Notes: generated by a model not told the origin, from the sequence alone. A stretch of DNA of 64,000 bases from Pterobdella sp. o SKG-2022 (GCA_964035795.1 OZ038327.1:2115826-2179825); one strand, 5' to 3'. Shown: positions 30,982-43,644, numbered from the stretch's first letter. Numbers and translations: made by a program.

Positions 30982-33900
30982 CCCTCTCCACCATATATTC
31001 CCTAAAACACAGATGGGAGGACAAAAGAAGAAAGGAAGAGGAAAGAAAGACCACTGACTCTGCACGAAGAAGCAACCAACTACCTCGACCACCATTTAAC
31101 ACCTCAGCATAAGGATGATGATAGTGGTGATAGGAATCATAAGTTATTTGATTATAAACATGGTATTACCCACCAGTTTAATTTGAGGGATGTTCTGCGG
31201 AATGCAGTTAATGGGGAAGGGGATGTTACTGACCATATACTTAATGATAATAGAGGTTCTACCCACAAAATACCTAACGATAATGTTAGTATTATCCAGA
31301 AAATACCTGATACCGAAAGAGTTGAAACAAATGGTGGGGATTTCTTACAACAACAACAAAACAAACAACAACAAGAAAAAAAACAGCAACAAGAAAACAG
31401 GGAAGAAGATGGCGTTGTAAAACAGATGGATTTAAACGGAGTAAAAAGCACCACAATAAAAATCAACAATACGCCACAAAATAATGCTGAACCAAAACTA
31501 AAAATTGACGCCATATCGAAAAAGAGCATAGAAATGAAAAAAAATATAAATACGTTTAAGGATATGACGATAACAATAAAAACAACGACAGCAACAAACA
31601 TTGCAACAAGATCAACAGAAAACACCACTACAACAATAACAAAACTAACAACTAAAACAATACAACTAACGAACACAACAACACAAACGACATTGTCTTT
31701 CAAGGACGACCTAAACTACATCATACCATCATCATCATCATCACCACCATCATCATCATCCACATCACATCATCATCATACCATGTCTTCTTCAGCTATC
31801 ATCACATCATCCTCATCACCACCACCACCAACTCTGTTAAAACAATCATCATCATCACCACCGCGTTTAAAACAATCATTATCATCACCACAACGGCCCT
31901 CATCATCCCCGCAAAAAAAATCATTATCATCACCATCATCATCACCGCTAAAACAATATTTATTATCGTCTCTATTATCCCAGCCGTCATCGTTATCATC
32001 ACCGCAACAATCATCTAATCAACTATCATCATCATCACCACCATCATCTTCTTCATCATCATCATTATCACCACCATCATCTTCTTCATCATCATCATCA
32101 TCACAACCACCACCATCATCCTCATCACCATTAAAACTAAAATCATCTTTAGTATCTTTAAAAATATCATTATCTATATCACCGTCAATACCAGTATCAT
32201 CATCATCTCCACCACCAATATCATCATTATCCTCATCATCAGCGCCTCCAATGTTACTATCATCCTCTCTACATCTACCATCATCTTCATCATTATCATT
32301 ACCCCCATCTTTATCATTACCACTTCCATCATCTTCATTACATTCATCATCATCATCATTACCACTACAATCATCATCATCATCACAGCCATCCTCCTCC
32401 TCCTCATCATCATCATCATCACAACTCCCTTCCACTATAAATAACAGCACGGATACGGCATCACTCAGGTATAATTAATAAAAAAATAAAAATTAACCAA
32501 TAATAATAAAAATAAATAAAAAATTATTTTCACTTTTTTTAGTTATTAACCTAGAAAAGCTAATAAAAAAGCAATTAAAAAATTGGAAACAACGATAATA
32601 TGGTTACTAACGAATCCCATATTTTTGCCAATAAAAAACAATAAAAACAGAGAAAAAATTAATGAAAAATGAAACTAATAATGATAATAATACAAATAAA
32701 AAAAAATAATAATGTTATTAATATTAATAACAATATCACGAAAATAAATATAATATAAAAAAAATAATAGGATAATATTAATAATAAAATCAAAATAATA
32801 AGACAATAAAAATAATAGAAAAATAAAAAGAACAAAACATATTATTATTCTTATTATTCAGCATCTCGACAAAACAAACAACATTAGCGCATGTTAATGG
32901 CTTCCTAGTTATCATTCATAACAAGCGTCTGTCAATAACAATAATAATAATAACATTGATAGCTCATTTTTAAATAAAATTGAACAAATTTTTTTTGAAA
33001 TGATAATAAAAATAATACTTTTGCTACTACTCCTACTACTACTAATAATAATAATAACAACTACCCATACCACACGCAGCTGCTACCACGGCAGCTTAAG
33101 CAGAGCTGCAGCAGAAGAGCTGTTGGGGAGAGATGGTGGTGATGGAAGTTACTTGGTGAGAAGGAGTGAGAGCTGTAAGAAGGATTACTCGTTGTCACTA
33201 AAGTTGCTGGGGGTGGGGTTGTGGGTAGAATGGGGGTGGATGGTAATGGAGGGTGGGGTGTAGGAAGGTGAGGGTGAAGTGAATGTGGAGTGGTAGTGGT
33301 AGTGGAAAAAGGGCAAAGGTGGGCTGTGGTGAGGGTTAAATGTGCTCAAAAAGACATAACTTACCAATCCATACATATAACAGAAATTTGACTACTGTTA
33401 ACCTCAATTTGAACCCATATTTATTAACCAAGTTAACCAAAATTTATTAACCCAAATCTAACACTAATTCAAACCTACCCCATAAAGATCCGGAGGGACA
33501 TTTCTGCACATGCGTATAGAGAAAGATCTAACTAACCACTTCATACTTGGTGAATTCAGCCAGCCTTTCCTCTCTATCCCCCTCATCATCAGCTTCTTCA
33601 CCATCAATCAAATACCCATCAGGGGTAATAGTAATATTAGATTGACCACGCCTGTGATTAAGAAAGGTGGTGGTGACGGTGGGGGTGAGGGTGATCAAGA
33701 TGGTAGTGGTGGTGGTATTGCTAATGGTAATGTTGGTGTTGGTGGTGGAAGTGGTAGTAGTTGTGGTGTAGAAAAGGGGTTTGGTGGAGATAATGAGAAC
33801 CATGGTGGTAATAGTAATTTTGGAGATAATGGAGATGGAGGTGAGGATGGTGAAAAATGGAGTAGGGGTAGTAATGGTGAGGGTAGTAGTAATAGTCAGA

Positions 33901-34067
33901 TGGGGGGACAGAGTGGAGTTGATGGTTATAGAGATGATGAGGTGAATGGAACTTGTATTGCAAATAACTTTTGTGGTTCTACAGTTGGAGAAAATGAAGA
34001 TGATGAAGATGAAGAAGTAGATAATAATGATAGTGATGCTAATGATGATAATGATGATGATGATTAG
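28320..34067 (+). CDS. SHB: SHB-family SH2 adaptor with giant low-complexity middle
   Basis: Proposed exons: 28320-28529, 29026-29160, 29450-29546, 29616-30857, 31013-32468, 33080-33202, 33488-34067 (TAG), about 1280 residues; every phase agrees. SHB adaptors carry short tyrosine motifs and a C-terminal SH2 domain and link receptor tyrosine kinases to downstream effectors in the cytosol. Visible: MYEASRPI, EDYSVPYQKIK and YEEPWDL (SHB-type phosphotyrosine motifs); then Gln/His-rich, Gln/Lys/Thr-rich and Ser/Pro-rich stretches (poly-Ser coded by TCA/TCATCA); then the SH2 domain CYHGSLSRAAAEELL, GSYLVRRSESCKKDYSLSLK, SGGTFLHMR, FILGEFSQPF, with the phosphotyrosine-binding Arg in YLVRR. A Gly/Asn/Asp-rich tail of about 130 residues follows, which family members lack. 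The opening Trp of the SH2 domain is Cys. Exons 1 and 2 are the least certain. Confidence 0.82.
29547..29615. repeat. (TCTA)n, short intron or in-frame insert
   Basis: A 69-base block of TCTA repeats with GT at its left end and AG at its right end. Its length is a multiple of three and it has no stop, so it could be spliced out or translated as Ile/Tyr/Leu/Ser repeats. Confidence 0.85.
30926..30985. repeat. (TCTA)n microsatellite
   Basis: About 13 TCTA units in the intron between the two longest SHB-like exons. Confidence 0.95.
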
Positions 34068-37000
34068 ACAGAAAAAAGAAAGAGTTTATGTGATATTTGA
34101 TAGTTAAATGCTGAATTTTTCATTTTATTCATTAAACTTGTATTTACTATCACTTATTATTCTTGTTATTATTTTTTTGTTGTTGTTCATGAAATTGTTT
34201 TTTACTGTTTTCATTATTATTTTTTCGTTTTTATTATTTTTGTTGTTTTTTCGTTTTTATTATTTTTGTTGTTTTTTCGTTTTTATTATTTTTGTTGTTT
34301 TTTCGTTTTTATTATTTTTGTTGTTTTTTCGTATTTTTATTTTTGTTGTGCGTTTTTCCCACTGCTTCAAAAAATCTCTTTCATTCCATAATAATAATAA
34401 CAACGTTAATAATAATAATGGTAATAATGATAAGAATAATAATATAACAATAATAATCATAAAATTAATAATAATAAGAATAATAATAATAAAATTAGTA
34501 ATAACAATAATAATTATGTTACCCACCACCACACATTCACCGATAATTGGGGTTTTCAAAAACTTTACAACAATTGATGTTTCCATTGTAAGAATGCATA
34601 TGAGGTTGCTATATGAAGCTTATATTAGTTTTTTTTATAATAATAAAAATAATAATAGATATAAGAATAAAAAAAATTATAAAAATAATAAATATAATCA
34701 ATAATAATAATAATAAATAATAATATGATTATAATAAACATACTTTTTCGTAATGATAATAATATTAATAAATAAATGTTTCATATAATATTGTTTAATA
34801 TATAATGGTATTGTTGAATATAATTTTTAGAATATAATTTTGAATTGAGTCTTTTCAGAGTCGTTTTCCTTGAGTGTATTTGTGTTTTCTATCCATTTAC
34901 GTACCTGTTTTCACGTTTAAGAATACAAATAATAATAATAGTCCTTATGAGAGAACAAAAATTTTTCTTTATTAAAATAAATAAGATATACATATAAAGA
35001 CATGAAGAAATACACAGAAATATATACAGGCATACATTAAAAAGTTTCAGACCTACACGTACACACACACACATAAAAACAGACATACACACACCAAAAC
35101 CTACAGAAATACCTACAAATACACGCAGACATACATGCAAAGATACAATCATGTTCTAATAGTCAGTTTTTCTAGATCAAAAAGTCTATTTTGAGAAAAT
35201 CAAAGTTAATAATAATAATGTTATTTTTATTGTTGTTATTATGATATTTTTCACATTATTACAAAATATCTATTATAATATTGACGGTTATTCTATTATT
35301 TTTCAAAATCGATCATTGTTTTTATTCAATCTTTTTCATTATTTTTCCCGATTTTTTTTTTATAGTTTAATTATTACTGTTTGATTATTTTTTTCCGAAC
35401 TTACTTCACTTTTATACACTTTCCCAGTATTTGAATTTTTTGGGTTATTTAGTTTTTGTGTACCATTGATGCCATTGAAACTTTGTAAGCATATTATCAC
35501 TATTCAGTTATTATTATTATTATCATCATGATTCAATTATTTTTTTATTATTCTTATTGTTAAGTATTTTTCATCATCACTCTTTTCATTTCTCCATCCT
35601 ATAGTTTTCTATGAATTTTTCCTCGTATTGTATCTGTTTCATCTATTTCCCCACCTTTATTATCATTATTATCTTTAAAACATTGCTGGTATTTATATTA
35701 TTTTTAAATAGATCTATGTTATTCTGTATTTTTTTCATATGACCCAATTTTTATTCCCATAATTTTCGTAATTTCACTGATTTTTTTCACACTTAACATT
35801 TTTTTTTGATTTTTCATCATTCTTCATATATTTTTGTGTTTTCTTTTTCTTGTTATTATTATTTTTATTTATTATTATTATTATTATTATCAATGTTATG
35901 AGGGTAGTTTTGTTGAGAAGTAACTTGAGATTTTCAGTTTTCCAGAAATTGATTTATTTTTCAAGTGTTTTTACGGATTTGATAATTAAAGAAGAAAGAA
36001 AAATATTCTATTTTCCAATAAATATTATTAAGTTTTGTACAATTATTTTAAAATTTAGTTTTTGTGACTGAAACAATATCAAATTAAAGAAAAAAATCAA
36101 GTTTTTGGCAGATATCTAAAGCCCGCCAAATTTTCAAAAATTCCGTCTCGCGATAGAATCAAAAATATTGCAAAACGAAGCTAAAATAATTGTCTTCATA
36201 AATAATATTAAAATACTTATATATCAAACAAAATAATCAATAATTGATTACTAACACTATAAACAATGGTTTGATATAATAACCATAGAAATAATTTTAA
36301 TCCTACTAACAAGGATAATTATGAATAAAATTATATTAACATTGGAAATAATAATATCTTATTGATAATTAAGTGATAAAGTTTCCAATAATAATACTAA
36401 GTTATTTCAACATTATTAATTAAATATGATTTAAAAGGTAAAATTATACACCATTAATATAAACAAAAGATCAAAAAGAAGGCTGCTTTTAATCGCAAAT
36501 GCAAATTATTTTCGATAAAATTCTTCCAAGGCGGGAAAAGAGGGATGAAAACTAAGCAAAAAATATTGGAAAAAAATCTAAATACATAGTATCTAGACTG
36601 ATAAAAAAATGGAATCAAATGATCTTACTGTGTTAAAGTCTTTGTAAAAAAAACAGTCTAAAGTATGGGTTGCATACTGTAAATGGAAAAACCAAATAAT
36701 AATATTTCAAAAAAGTAAAAACAGGATATTTGAAGATAATTTCCTTATCAAAGCCTTGTTTGATCATTATTGATAGGATTGAATCCACAAAAGAAATGTT
36801 ATTTATATTGAATAATGAGACTTTTTGTTTTTTTATTAATATTTTTGGTTTTATTATTATTTTTTTTATTATTATCATCATTATTTTATTCATTATTAAT
36901 GTTGTTATTATTATTATCCTTATTATTATTATTATTATTATTGTTGTTATTATTATTATTATTATTATTATCATTATTATTATTATTTCCATTATCATGA

Positions 37001-37559
37001 TTATTTTTTTTTTTTTTTCATTTGCATTTGCATTATCAATACCATTATTATTATTTTTTATTATTAGCATCAACATCATTATCCTCAATACTAAATTCAC
37101 TATTCAATTTAAATCAATTAAAATATTATTCATTCTGAATAGTTTGATTTTTATTATTATTCTTCTATTTTTATTATTTTTGTCATTTATTATTATTATT
37201 GCTTTTTTCATTACTTCTTACTAATATCATTGCTTTCATTATTTACATTATTTTTATTATTATTATTATTATTATTATTCTTTTTCCTCAGTGTTTTTGT
37301 ACATATATATTAATACAACAACTTTCCGGACAAGTAGTCACTACCGTACACGTAAAGGCACATTCACGCACGCAAGCACATGTACATAGAAACATACATA
37401 CATGCACATACACACATCCATAATGATACACAAATGTATGAATGGGAATACGCTTAGATAATATCAATTAGGCGCTTGGAAAGATATGAAGGCGCGTACA
37501 TTCTCACGCACGCACGCACGCATGCACACAAACTCACACACACACGCACGCACACACAA

Positions 37560-37592
<33 letters not shown>

Positions 37593-38240
37593 CACACACA
37601 CAGACACACACAAACACACACACACACACACAAATTGATCGAGTCTTCTCCTATAAATGCATGCACAACCAGACTTCTTTGCATTATTAACAATAATAAA
37701 ACAATAATAGTAATAATAATAACAATATAAATAATATTAATAATAATAATAATATGGATAACGATAACGATACAGATAAAAAAAAGTAAAAATAGCGTTA
37801 ATATTAACATCAAAAATAGCAATAATAAAAATAACAACACAAATATGAAAAAAAAACAATAATAAGAGGGCTATTTATAACATAACGAAAGGAATAAAAA
37901 AATAAAAATAATAACAACAAGAATAATAATATAAAACAAATTGAAGGTTGCTGCCGTCATAAAATTTTTAAGCTTCAGACGTACACTGTGCGCTACATAA
38001 AACATAATAATAACAATAATAATAAACTATAAAAATATATATATATATATACATATACTCATATATACATATATAGATATGTACTCATATATATATATAT
38101 ATTTATGGGTTTGGTTCTGTAACAGAAAGTTGCTTCATTGAATCGTTTAATGTTTTTTTTGTGCTGGTAGAAAGAGATTTATGTAGTTTTTGGTTATTTT
38201 CACCGTAAGAATTTGACAATTTCAAGAAAATGTAGTGGTA
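34068..38240. other. AT-rich intergenic spacer
   Basis: TTA/TAA microsatellites and AT-rich unique DNA. A short tandem TTTTCGTTTTTATTATTTTTG unit repeats at 34.22-34.33 kb, and a (CA)n run lies at 37.50-37.63 kb. GGCGGGAAAAG at 36531 resembles an E2F-type core, without a neighbouring start codon. No exon could be supported. Confidence 0.6.
37500..37633. repeat. (CA)n microsatellite
   Basis: Imperfect CA/CGCA run of about 130 bases in intergenic DNA. Confidence 0.93.
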
Positions 38241-38510
38241 AGATATAAACGATACAGTACAATACAAAAAATACAGTAAAAAAATGTAAAAAAAAAATAA
38301 AATAGAAAAAATTTTGTTCAATACAAAACACAAAAAAATACAGTACAATACATTACAACTCACAAAAAATCAAAATGAAATACAGTCGAATTTGATTAAG
38401 AAATACAAGAAAAACAAAAAACACAATACAACACAATACAATAAAATACAATACAATAGGAAACAATACAATAAAATACAACATAATACAATTCACAACC
38501 CAACAAAATA
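38240..38510. repeat. (TACAA)n degenerate pentanucleotide array
   Basis: Imperfect AATACA/TACAA units directly upstream of the large Thr/Asn-rich ORF; same unit as the arrays at 17.4 kb and 42.6 kb. Confidence 0.8.
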
Positions 38511-38530
38511 AAAGTGGCGTCAACCCAAAC

Positions 38531-40918
38531 ATGACTTCAACCACTGAAGTTGTTTGCGCAGATCTTCATATTGATGATTCTTTCCTTTCTAATACTATTA
38601 TTACTACTACTAATACTGATACAAATACAATTGAAAATGATAGTAATACTATTAAAATAACCAATGGTATAAGTAAGAGTAGAGCTAATACTACTGATAT
38701 TAACATAAGTGATATAGTTTCTACTACTACCACTACTACTACTTCTACTACTTCAACAACAACTACTACTACTTCAACTTGCCCAAAAACAACTAGCATT
38801 TTTATCACCAACACAACTGCACTGCCACACAACACATTCATACCCACTACTACAACTACCCCCAACATAACCACAACATCTAGCTTGGAAACAGGTACAG
38901 GCAATAAAAAGACTAATACTGCAACAAGTATTGTTCTCACAACATCTACACATATCATCATATCAGCAGAGAGAACTATTACGTCAGAGAAGTTGGAAGA
39001 AAACTTTTTTATTCCAACAACGACAGGAGAGTTAGAGATAGATAATCTAACTGATATTACATTAGAGAAGTTAGAAGAGAATTTTTTTATAGAAGAAACA
39101 GAAAAATTAGATATAAAAAACCTAAATAAGCCAACGATAAAAAATTTAAAACAAAAAAATTATACGAATGTAACTGGAGAAGAGTCAAGGAAAGAAGGGT
39201 TGACCGTCAAAGACATAGAAGAATTAAAACCAGTAAAATTAACGAACACACTGGCAGAACAACTTACGGCAGAAGGCTTAGGATCAAAAAACTTGACTGA
39301 TATAACGATAAAAAAAATAGCATCAACTCTAGATACAAATGCTAATACAACTATAATTACCCCAACTACTACTACTAATACCACTACGACTACAACAACA
39401 ACTACTACTACACCAACACTTACAACAATTAATACTACAACAACTACAACTACACCAAGAACTAATACTACTAATGATAGCACTGAGATAACTTTTAAAG
39501 TCCCTATAATGGCAACATCGGTGAACCCAACACTAATAAACACAACAACAACAATACTAAACCCAAACACAACATCAACTGACCCAAAAATAGCAACAAT
39601 TGAAAATCCAACATCGACAACACTAACAGAAAACCCAACAATGGCAACAATACCAAAAACAATAGAAATTCCAACAAAAACATCAATGGACAAAAATTTA
39701 ACAAATGAAAACATAAAATCAACAAAAAATAATAACAACAACAACAACAAACAAAACAGCAATAATAATAATAACAACAACAACACAAACCCTACAGCCT
39801 CTATTCTCACTAGGGAAGATTTTGAAACAATTAATACAACTAATGGTACTGATACAAGGGCAACTAATACAACAAATGGTACTGATACAAGGAAAACTAA
39901 TACAACAAATGGTACTGATACAACTAGCACCCCAACTGAACCCAATGAAGCTGGTACTGCAACATCCAATAAAGCTAATAGAACAATACGTAACGGAACT
40001 ACTACAAAAATAACTAAGGATACTATCACAACTGCACACAACGGTGCAGAGATAACTGAACCAAAAGATACTATTAAAACCACATGTAAGAGTAGAGAGA
40101 CTATTAAAACAACACAACAAACTAATGAGACCTTGAACAACCTCACACTGCCGCCATCATCATCATCATCATCAGTGTATACCCCATCTTCGTCTTCTTC
40201 CTCTTCACCGAACAATGGGATTTCCTACGCCATTGATGAAATCTTAGCCAACTTACCGGAAAAAGATGGTTTAGCTCCAAAAGCGGAAGAGGATTATTTA
40301 AGCGATGATGACGATAAAGATAGTTTGGTGGCGTTGTTGAAGGATAAATTGTTGAAGCAACAATCTCAACAACATGGAACTAAGATAAAAATAGAACCAA
40401 AAAAATTGAAAGGTCACTATTTTATTGAGAAAGATAAAGGTGTGGTGATGAAAAGTGAAATTTTGGAGCAAGAAAAAAAACAAATTCAAGTGGAGAAACA
40501 ACAAAATCAACCGGAAAGACAACAAAACCAACAAAAAAAACAACAAACAAAACAACAAGAAACTCTTTCAGAGAAGCAAAATCAATTAGAAAAAAACTCA
40601 AAACAAGATGATGTAGAAAAACAAAAAAAAATTGAAAAAAACGTCATTCAAAAAGCCGAAAAACCATCGCCCAATCACACCACAACACAAACAGCAAATA
40701 AATCTCAAATATCTTCTTCCGTTTGCGTCACTTCCGGTGATGTCACATCCGCTGATTTCACTTCCGGTCTAGACAAAAGGGATGTGCGAAAAATGAATGA
40801 AAGAAGGACGGAAGAAGGAGTTTGTGCTATAAATAGAAACAAAGAACTACCAGCACCCAACACGACCAAAGAACTCTTAGCGAAGTTTGAAGAAATGCAG
40901 AATAAAAGTTACCATTAG
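38531..40918 (+). CDS. Unrecognised 795-residue Thr/Asn-rich protein with charged C-terminus
   Basis: A single uninterrupted ORF from ATG (38531) to TAG. I do not recognise the family. The first 560 residues are dominated by Thr/Asn/Ile with internal repeats: KLEENFFI occurs twice (near residues 155 and 180), and TNGTDTR/K is repeated three times in tandem at 39836-39930. Codon mixing (ACT, ACA, ACC, AAT) argues against a plain microsatellite frame. The C-terminal 200 residues are non-repetitive: acidic EEDYLSDDDDKDSLVALLKDK, a Gln/Lys-rich probable coiled coil, and a closing ELPAPNTTKELLAKFEEMQ. No signal peptide or membrane segment. A GT near the stop (AAAA|GTTACC) could splice into 41254 and on to 43131, so this may be the first large exon of a longer gene. 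Confidence 0.55.
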   Translation: MTSTTEVVCADLHIDDSFLSNTIITTTNTDTNTIENDSNTIKITNGISKSRANTTDINISDIVSTTTTTTTSTTSTTTTTTSTCPKTTSIFITNTTALPHNTFIPTTTTTPNITTTSSLETGTGNKKTNTATSIVLTTSTHIIISAERTITSEKLEENFFIPTTTGELEIDNLTDITLEKLEENFFIEETEKLDIKNLNKPTIKNLKQKNYTNVTGEESRKEGLTVKDIEELKPVKLTNTLAEQLTAEGLGSKNLTDITIKKIASTLDTNANTTIITPTTTTNTTTTTTTTTTTPTLTTINTTTTTTTPRTNTTNDSTEITFKVPIMATSVNPTLINTTTTILNPNTTSTDPKIATIENPTSTTLTENPTMATIPKTIEIPTKTSMDKNLTNENIKSTKNNNNNNNKQNSNNNNNNNNTNPTASILTREDFETINTTNGTDTRATNTTNGTDTRKTNTTNGTDTTSTPTEPNEAGTATSNKANRTIRNGTTTKITKDTITTAHNGAEITEPKDTIKTTCKSRETIKTTQQTNETLNNLTLPPSSSSSSVYTPSSSSSSSPNNGISYAIDEILANLPEKDGLAPKAEEDYLSDDDDKDSLVALLKDKLLKQQSQQHGTKIKIEPKKLKGHYFIEKDKGVVMKSEILEQEKKQIQVEKQQNQPERQQNQQKKQQTKQQETLSEKQNQLEKNSKQDDVEKQKKIEKNVIQKAEKPSPNHTTTQTANKSQISSSVCVTSGDVTSADFTSGLDKRDVRKMNERRTEEGVCAINRNKELPAPNTTKELLAKFEEMQNKSYH

Positions 40919-41253
40919 AAACAATTCTTTGTATTTTTTAATGCCTTTGTGTTATAAGTATGAAGTTTTCATATCGTTTTTATTTTTTATTATTTCTATT
41001 TTTTTTAAATATAAATTTCCCCCATTTTTATTAAATCAATATGAGCTTCGTCTTACTTTTGTATATTTTTATCCCCGCTAAACTGTTCCATTTTTTATTT
41101 GTTTGATTTCATTTTCATTAAAAATAAAACATTTTCCATTATTTTTACTTATTATTTTTTTTATTATCATTATTATTTATTATTTATTTTTTTATTATTA
41201 TTATTATTTATTATTATTATTTATTATTTTTTTATTATCCTCCCAGCAAAGGA

Positions 41254-41271
41254 ACTTAGAACGCCCAGAAG
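41254..41271 (+). other. Possible small exon
   Basis: TCCCAG acceptor followed by sequence reading KELRTPRRSR and a GTTCAA donor. It is phase-compatible with the GT near the end of the 38.5-40.9 kb ORF and with the exon candidate at 43131. There is no homology support. Coordinates are approximate. Confidence 0.25.
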
Positions 41272-41493
41272 ATCGAGGTTCAAAATAAATTTAAGCTCTT
41301 TAGTTTGGAATTGAAAAGACCTTCAGTCGCCAAATTTGCTAACTAAAATCAATTTTCAAACGTTGTAATATAAATTAACTTTTAATGTCGTTAACTTAAA
41401 TTAACTTTTAAATGCATTAATTTAAATTAACTTTTGAACACATCATTTTAAATTAACTTTTAATCAATCATCAGTAGATCTCCTTGTAATTCA

Positions 41494-41976
41494 ATGAGTT
41501 CATGCGAAGAGGATTTTTACGATGTGCTGCGCAACAACCAACAACAACAACAACAATATCAACAACAACTAAAATACCGCCGACCTTACTCTTCACCGGC
41601 TTCCACGTCCCAACAAATATATCAACAATTATTATCACAACGTCAACAACAACAACAGCTACAACAAAATCAAACATCTCAAAACTTGAATCAAGATCAA
41701 CAAACAAACCAACAAACTAACCAACAAATTGATCAACTACCAGCACCAACACCACAAAAAAAACAACTACAACAAAAACAACAACTACAACAAATTCCAT
41801 CTCAACATCAGCAACAACTTCTACTAGCGCAATGGAATCTTTTGCAACAACATGAAGAGAGATTACGGAGCTTGGAAGAAGGTTTTGTTATTATTTTAAA
41901 AAATTTTTCTAATGTTTGCAATAAAATTTTGGAAACTTCATTAGAACACGTCATCACTAAAAACAAAAAGCCCTAA
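41494..41976 (+). CDS. Unrecognised 160-residue Gln-rich protein with C-terminal helix
   Basis: ORF from ATG to TAA: MSSCEEDFYDVLRNN, then a Gln-rich region (CAA runs with interspersed Tyr, Arg, Pro, Ser), then a non-repetitive helical end HEERLRSLEEGFVIILKNFS and ILETSLEHVI. The non-repeat ends suggest real coding sequence, but no family was recognised. It follows the 38.5 kb ORF on the same strand by about 580 bases, so the two may be exons of one gene. There is no obvious splice pair, so it is listed separately. Confidence 0.4.
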   Translation: MSSCEEDFYDVLRNNQQQQQQYQQQLKYRRPYSSPASTSQQIYQQLLSQRQQQQQLQQNQTSQNLNQDQQTNQQTNQQIDQLPAPTPQKKQLQQKQQLQQIPSQHQQQLLLAQWNLLQQHEERLRSLEEGFVIILKNFSNVCNKILETSLEHVITKNKKP

Positions 41977-42539
41977 CAATAGAAAGCATAAAAACAACAA
42001 AAGATGCTTTAACCACTGAAAAAATAACAAAAACGAAAAAAAAATTTAAAAAAAACACAAAAAAAAACACAAAACCAACAACAAAAACAAAAAAAAACAA
42101 AAAAACACCTCAACAACAACGAATCAGAATATAGAATCCTCAAACGTCCATCATCGGTGATAGAACACAGAACAACAACACCGATAAACTTCGCAATAAC
42201 ACCAACACACATCGACATAACAACACCTTTTATTGTTGATGATGCTACTAGTAGCCAAATTGGTTTGTTCTTTTTCGTCATTTTTTACATTATTTATTCA
42301 TTTAACGAGAAAAAATACGATTTAATATTCATTTTTATTCTATCGTTTTATGGTTTCTTTATTGTTCATACAATTATGATTTTTTTTATTGTTTTTATTA
42401 TTTAAAAGAAAATTATTATGTTTTTTTTAAATGGAACCTCTTATGAATCACTAAAAGCATCCATAAACTGACAGCTGTCAACCCCAGTTACTGGGACATG
42501 TACAGCAGTATAATCTAATTAGATTAATATTTTTATTAC

Positions 42540-42775
42540 TGAGGTAGAGTGTAATACAATACAATACAATACAATAAAATACAATACAATACAATAAAAT
42601 GCAATAAAATAAAATACAATACAATAAAATAAAATACAATACAATGAAATACAATACAATGAAATACAATACAATACAATACAATACAATACAATAAAAT
42701 ACAATACAATACAATACAATACAATGAAATACAATACAATGAAATACAATAAAATACAATACAACACAATACAGC
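42540..42775. repeat. (TACAA)n pentanucleotide array
   Basis: About 235 bases of ATACA units with AAAAT and GAAAT variants. The Ile/Val/Leu/Tyr/Cys open frames on its minus strand are artefacts. Confidence 0.95.
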
Positions 42776-43130
42776 AAATACTACAACTCCACCTAACCTG
42801 ATGACGCAATCCATGGTACTACCCGGACACCAAGGTATAACTGGTTATTTGGATTGTATTTTGGTTAATGTATTACCTTATAAACAATATAATATTTTGA
42901 TATTATTGTTGTTATTAAGCTCATAATTTTTATATATTATTTTTATTATGAACATTAATTTATTCTTAATACATTATTTTATTATTACCAAAATTTATTT
43001 TTATTATTATTATTTTTCTTATTCTTATTCTCTTAACAATCATTATCATCATCACCACCACCTCCACCACTATCATCATCGTCATCATCATCACCACTAT
43101 TATCTTCATTATCATCACCCCCGCAGGTTT

Positions 43131-43644
43131 GAAAGATCATCATCATCACCACCCACCTCTCCTCATTACAAGACTATTGCTGGCAAAGTTCCAACATTTG
43201 GAGCAGCTGTCAAAACTGTCCTACACGCCTCACACGCCTGTTATTATTATTATTATTATTGTTATTACTATTAGTATTATTATTGTTATTTTTATTGTTG
43301 TTATTATTGTTATTTTTTGCTGTATTTTTTTAATTGTTTTTTTTCTTATTGTTGTTATTATTTTTATTCTTTTATTTTTATGACTGGTATTCTTTTTTTT
43401 GTTATTTAATTATTATTTCAGTGAAACCTTATTATGGTTATTAATATAAAACTTATTAATTTTGTTCTCATTTCCAAGAAAATTCATTTTTATTATTGTT
43501 ATTATGAATAATAAACTTTTTTTTTTTTAATAAAATGTTATCATTGTTATTATTCTATTTTATTATTGTTATTATTCTAGAGGCAGCAATACAGATGGCC
43601 AGTTAAACTACCAGAGTTCCGAAGAAGCTCATCATTGGATGCCA
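43131..43644 (+). other. Two possible plus-strand exons of an unknown gene
   Basis: Segment 43131-43238 follows a CCCGCAG acceptor and reads FERSSSSPPTSPHYKTIAGK then VPTFGAAVKTVL in one frame, or LLLAKFQHLEQLSKLSYTP in another; it ends at GTTATT. Segment 43579-43644 follows TATTCTAG and reads RQQYRWPVKLPEFRRSSSLD, ending at GTTCTT. Both are GC-richer than the surrounding T-rich DNA. The second frame of the first exon joins the second in phase. A minus-strand reading of the second (NLASNDELLRNS) is also open, so strand is uncertain. Confidence 0.3.

Noticed and set aside
31802..32450. Minus-strand poly-Asp and Met-rich ORFs
   Set aside because: They are antisense shadows of the Ser-rich exon of the SHB-like gene (TCATCA read backwards).
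39160..40215. 351-residue minus-strand Val/Leu-rich ORF
   Set aside because: Antisense of the Thr/Asn-rich ORF; hydrophobic only because ACA/ACT codons reverse to TGT/AGT and GTT-type codons.
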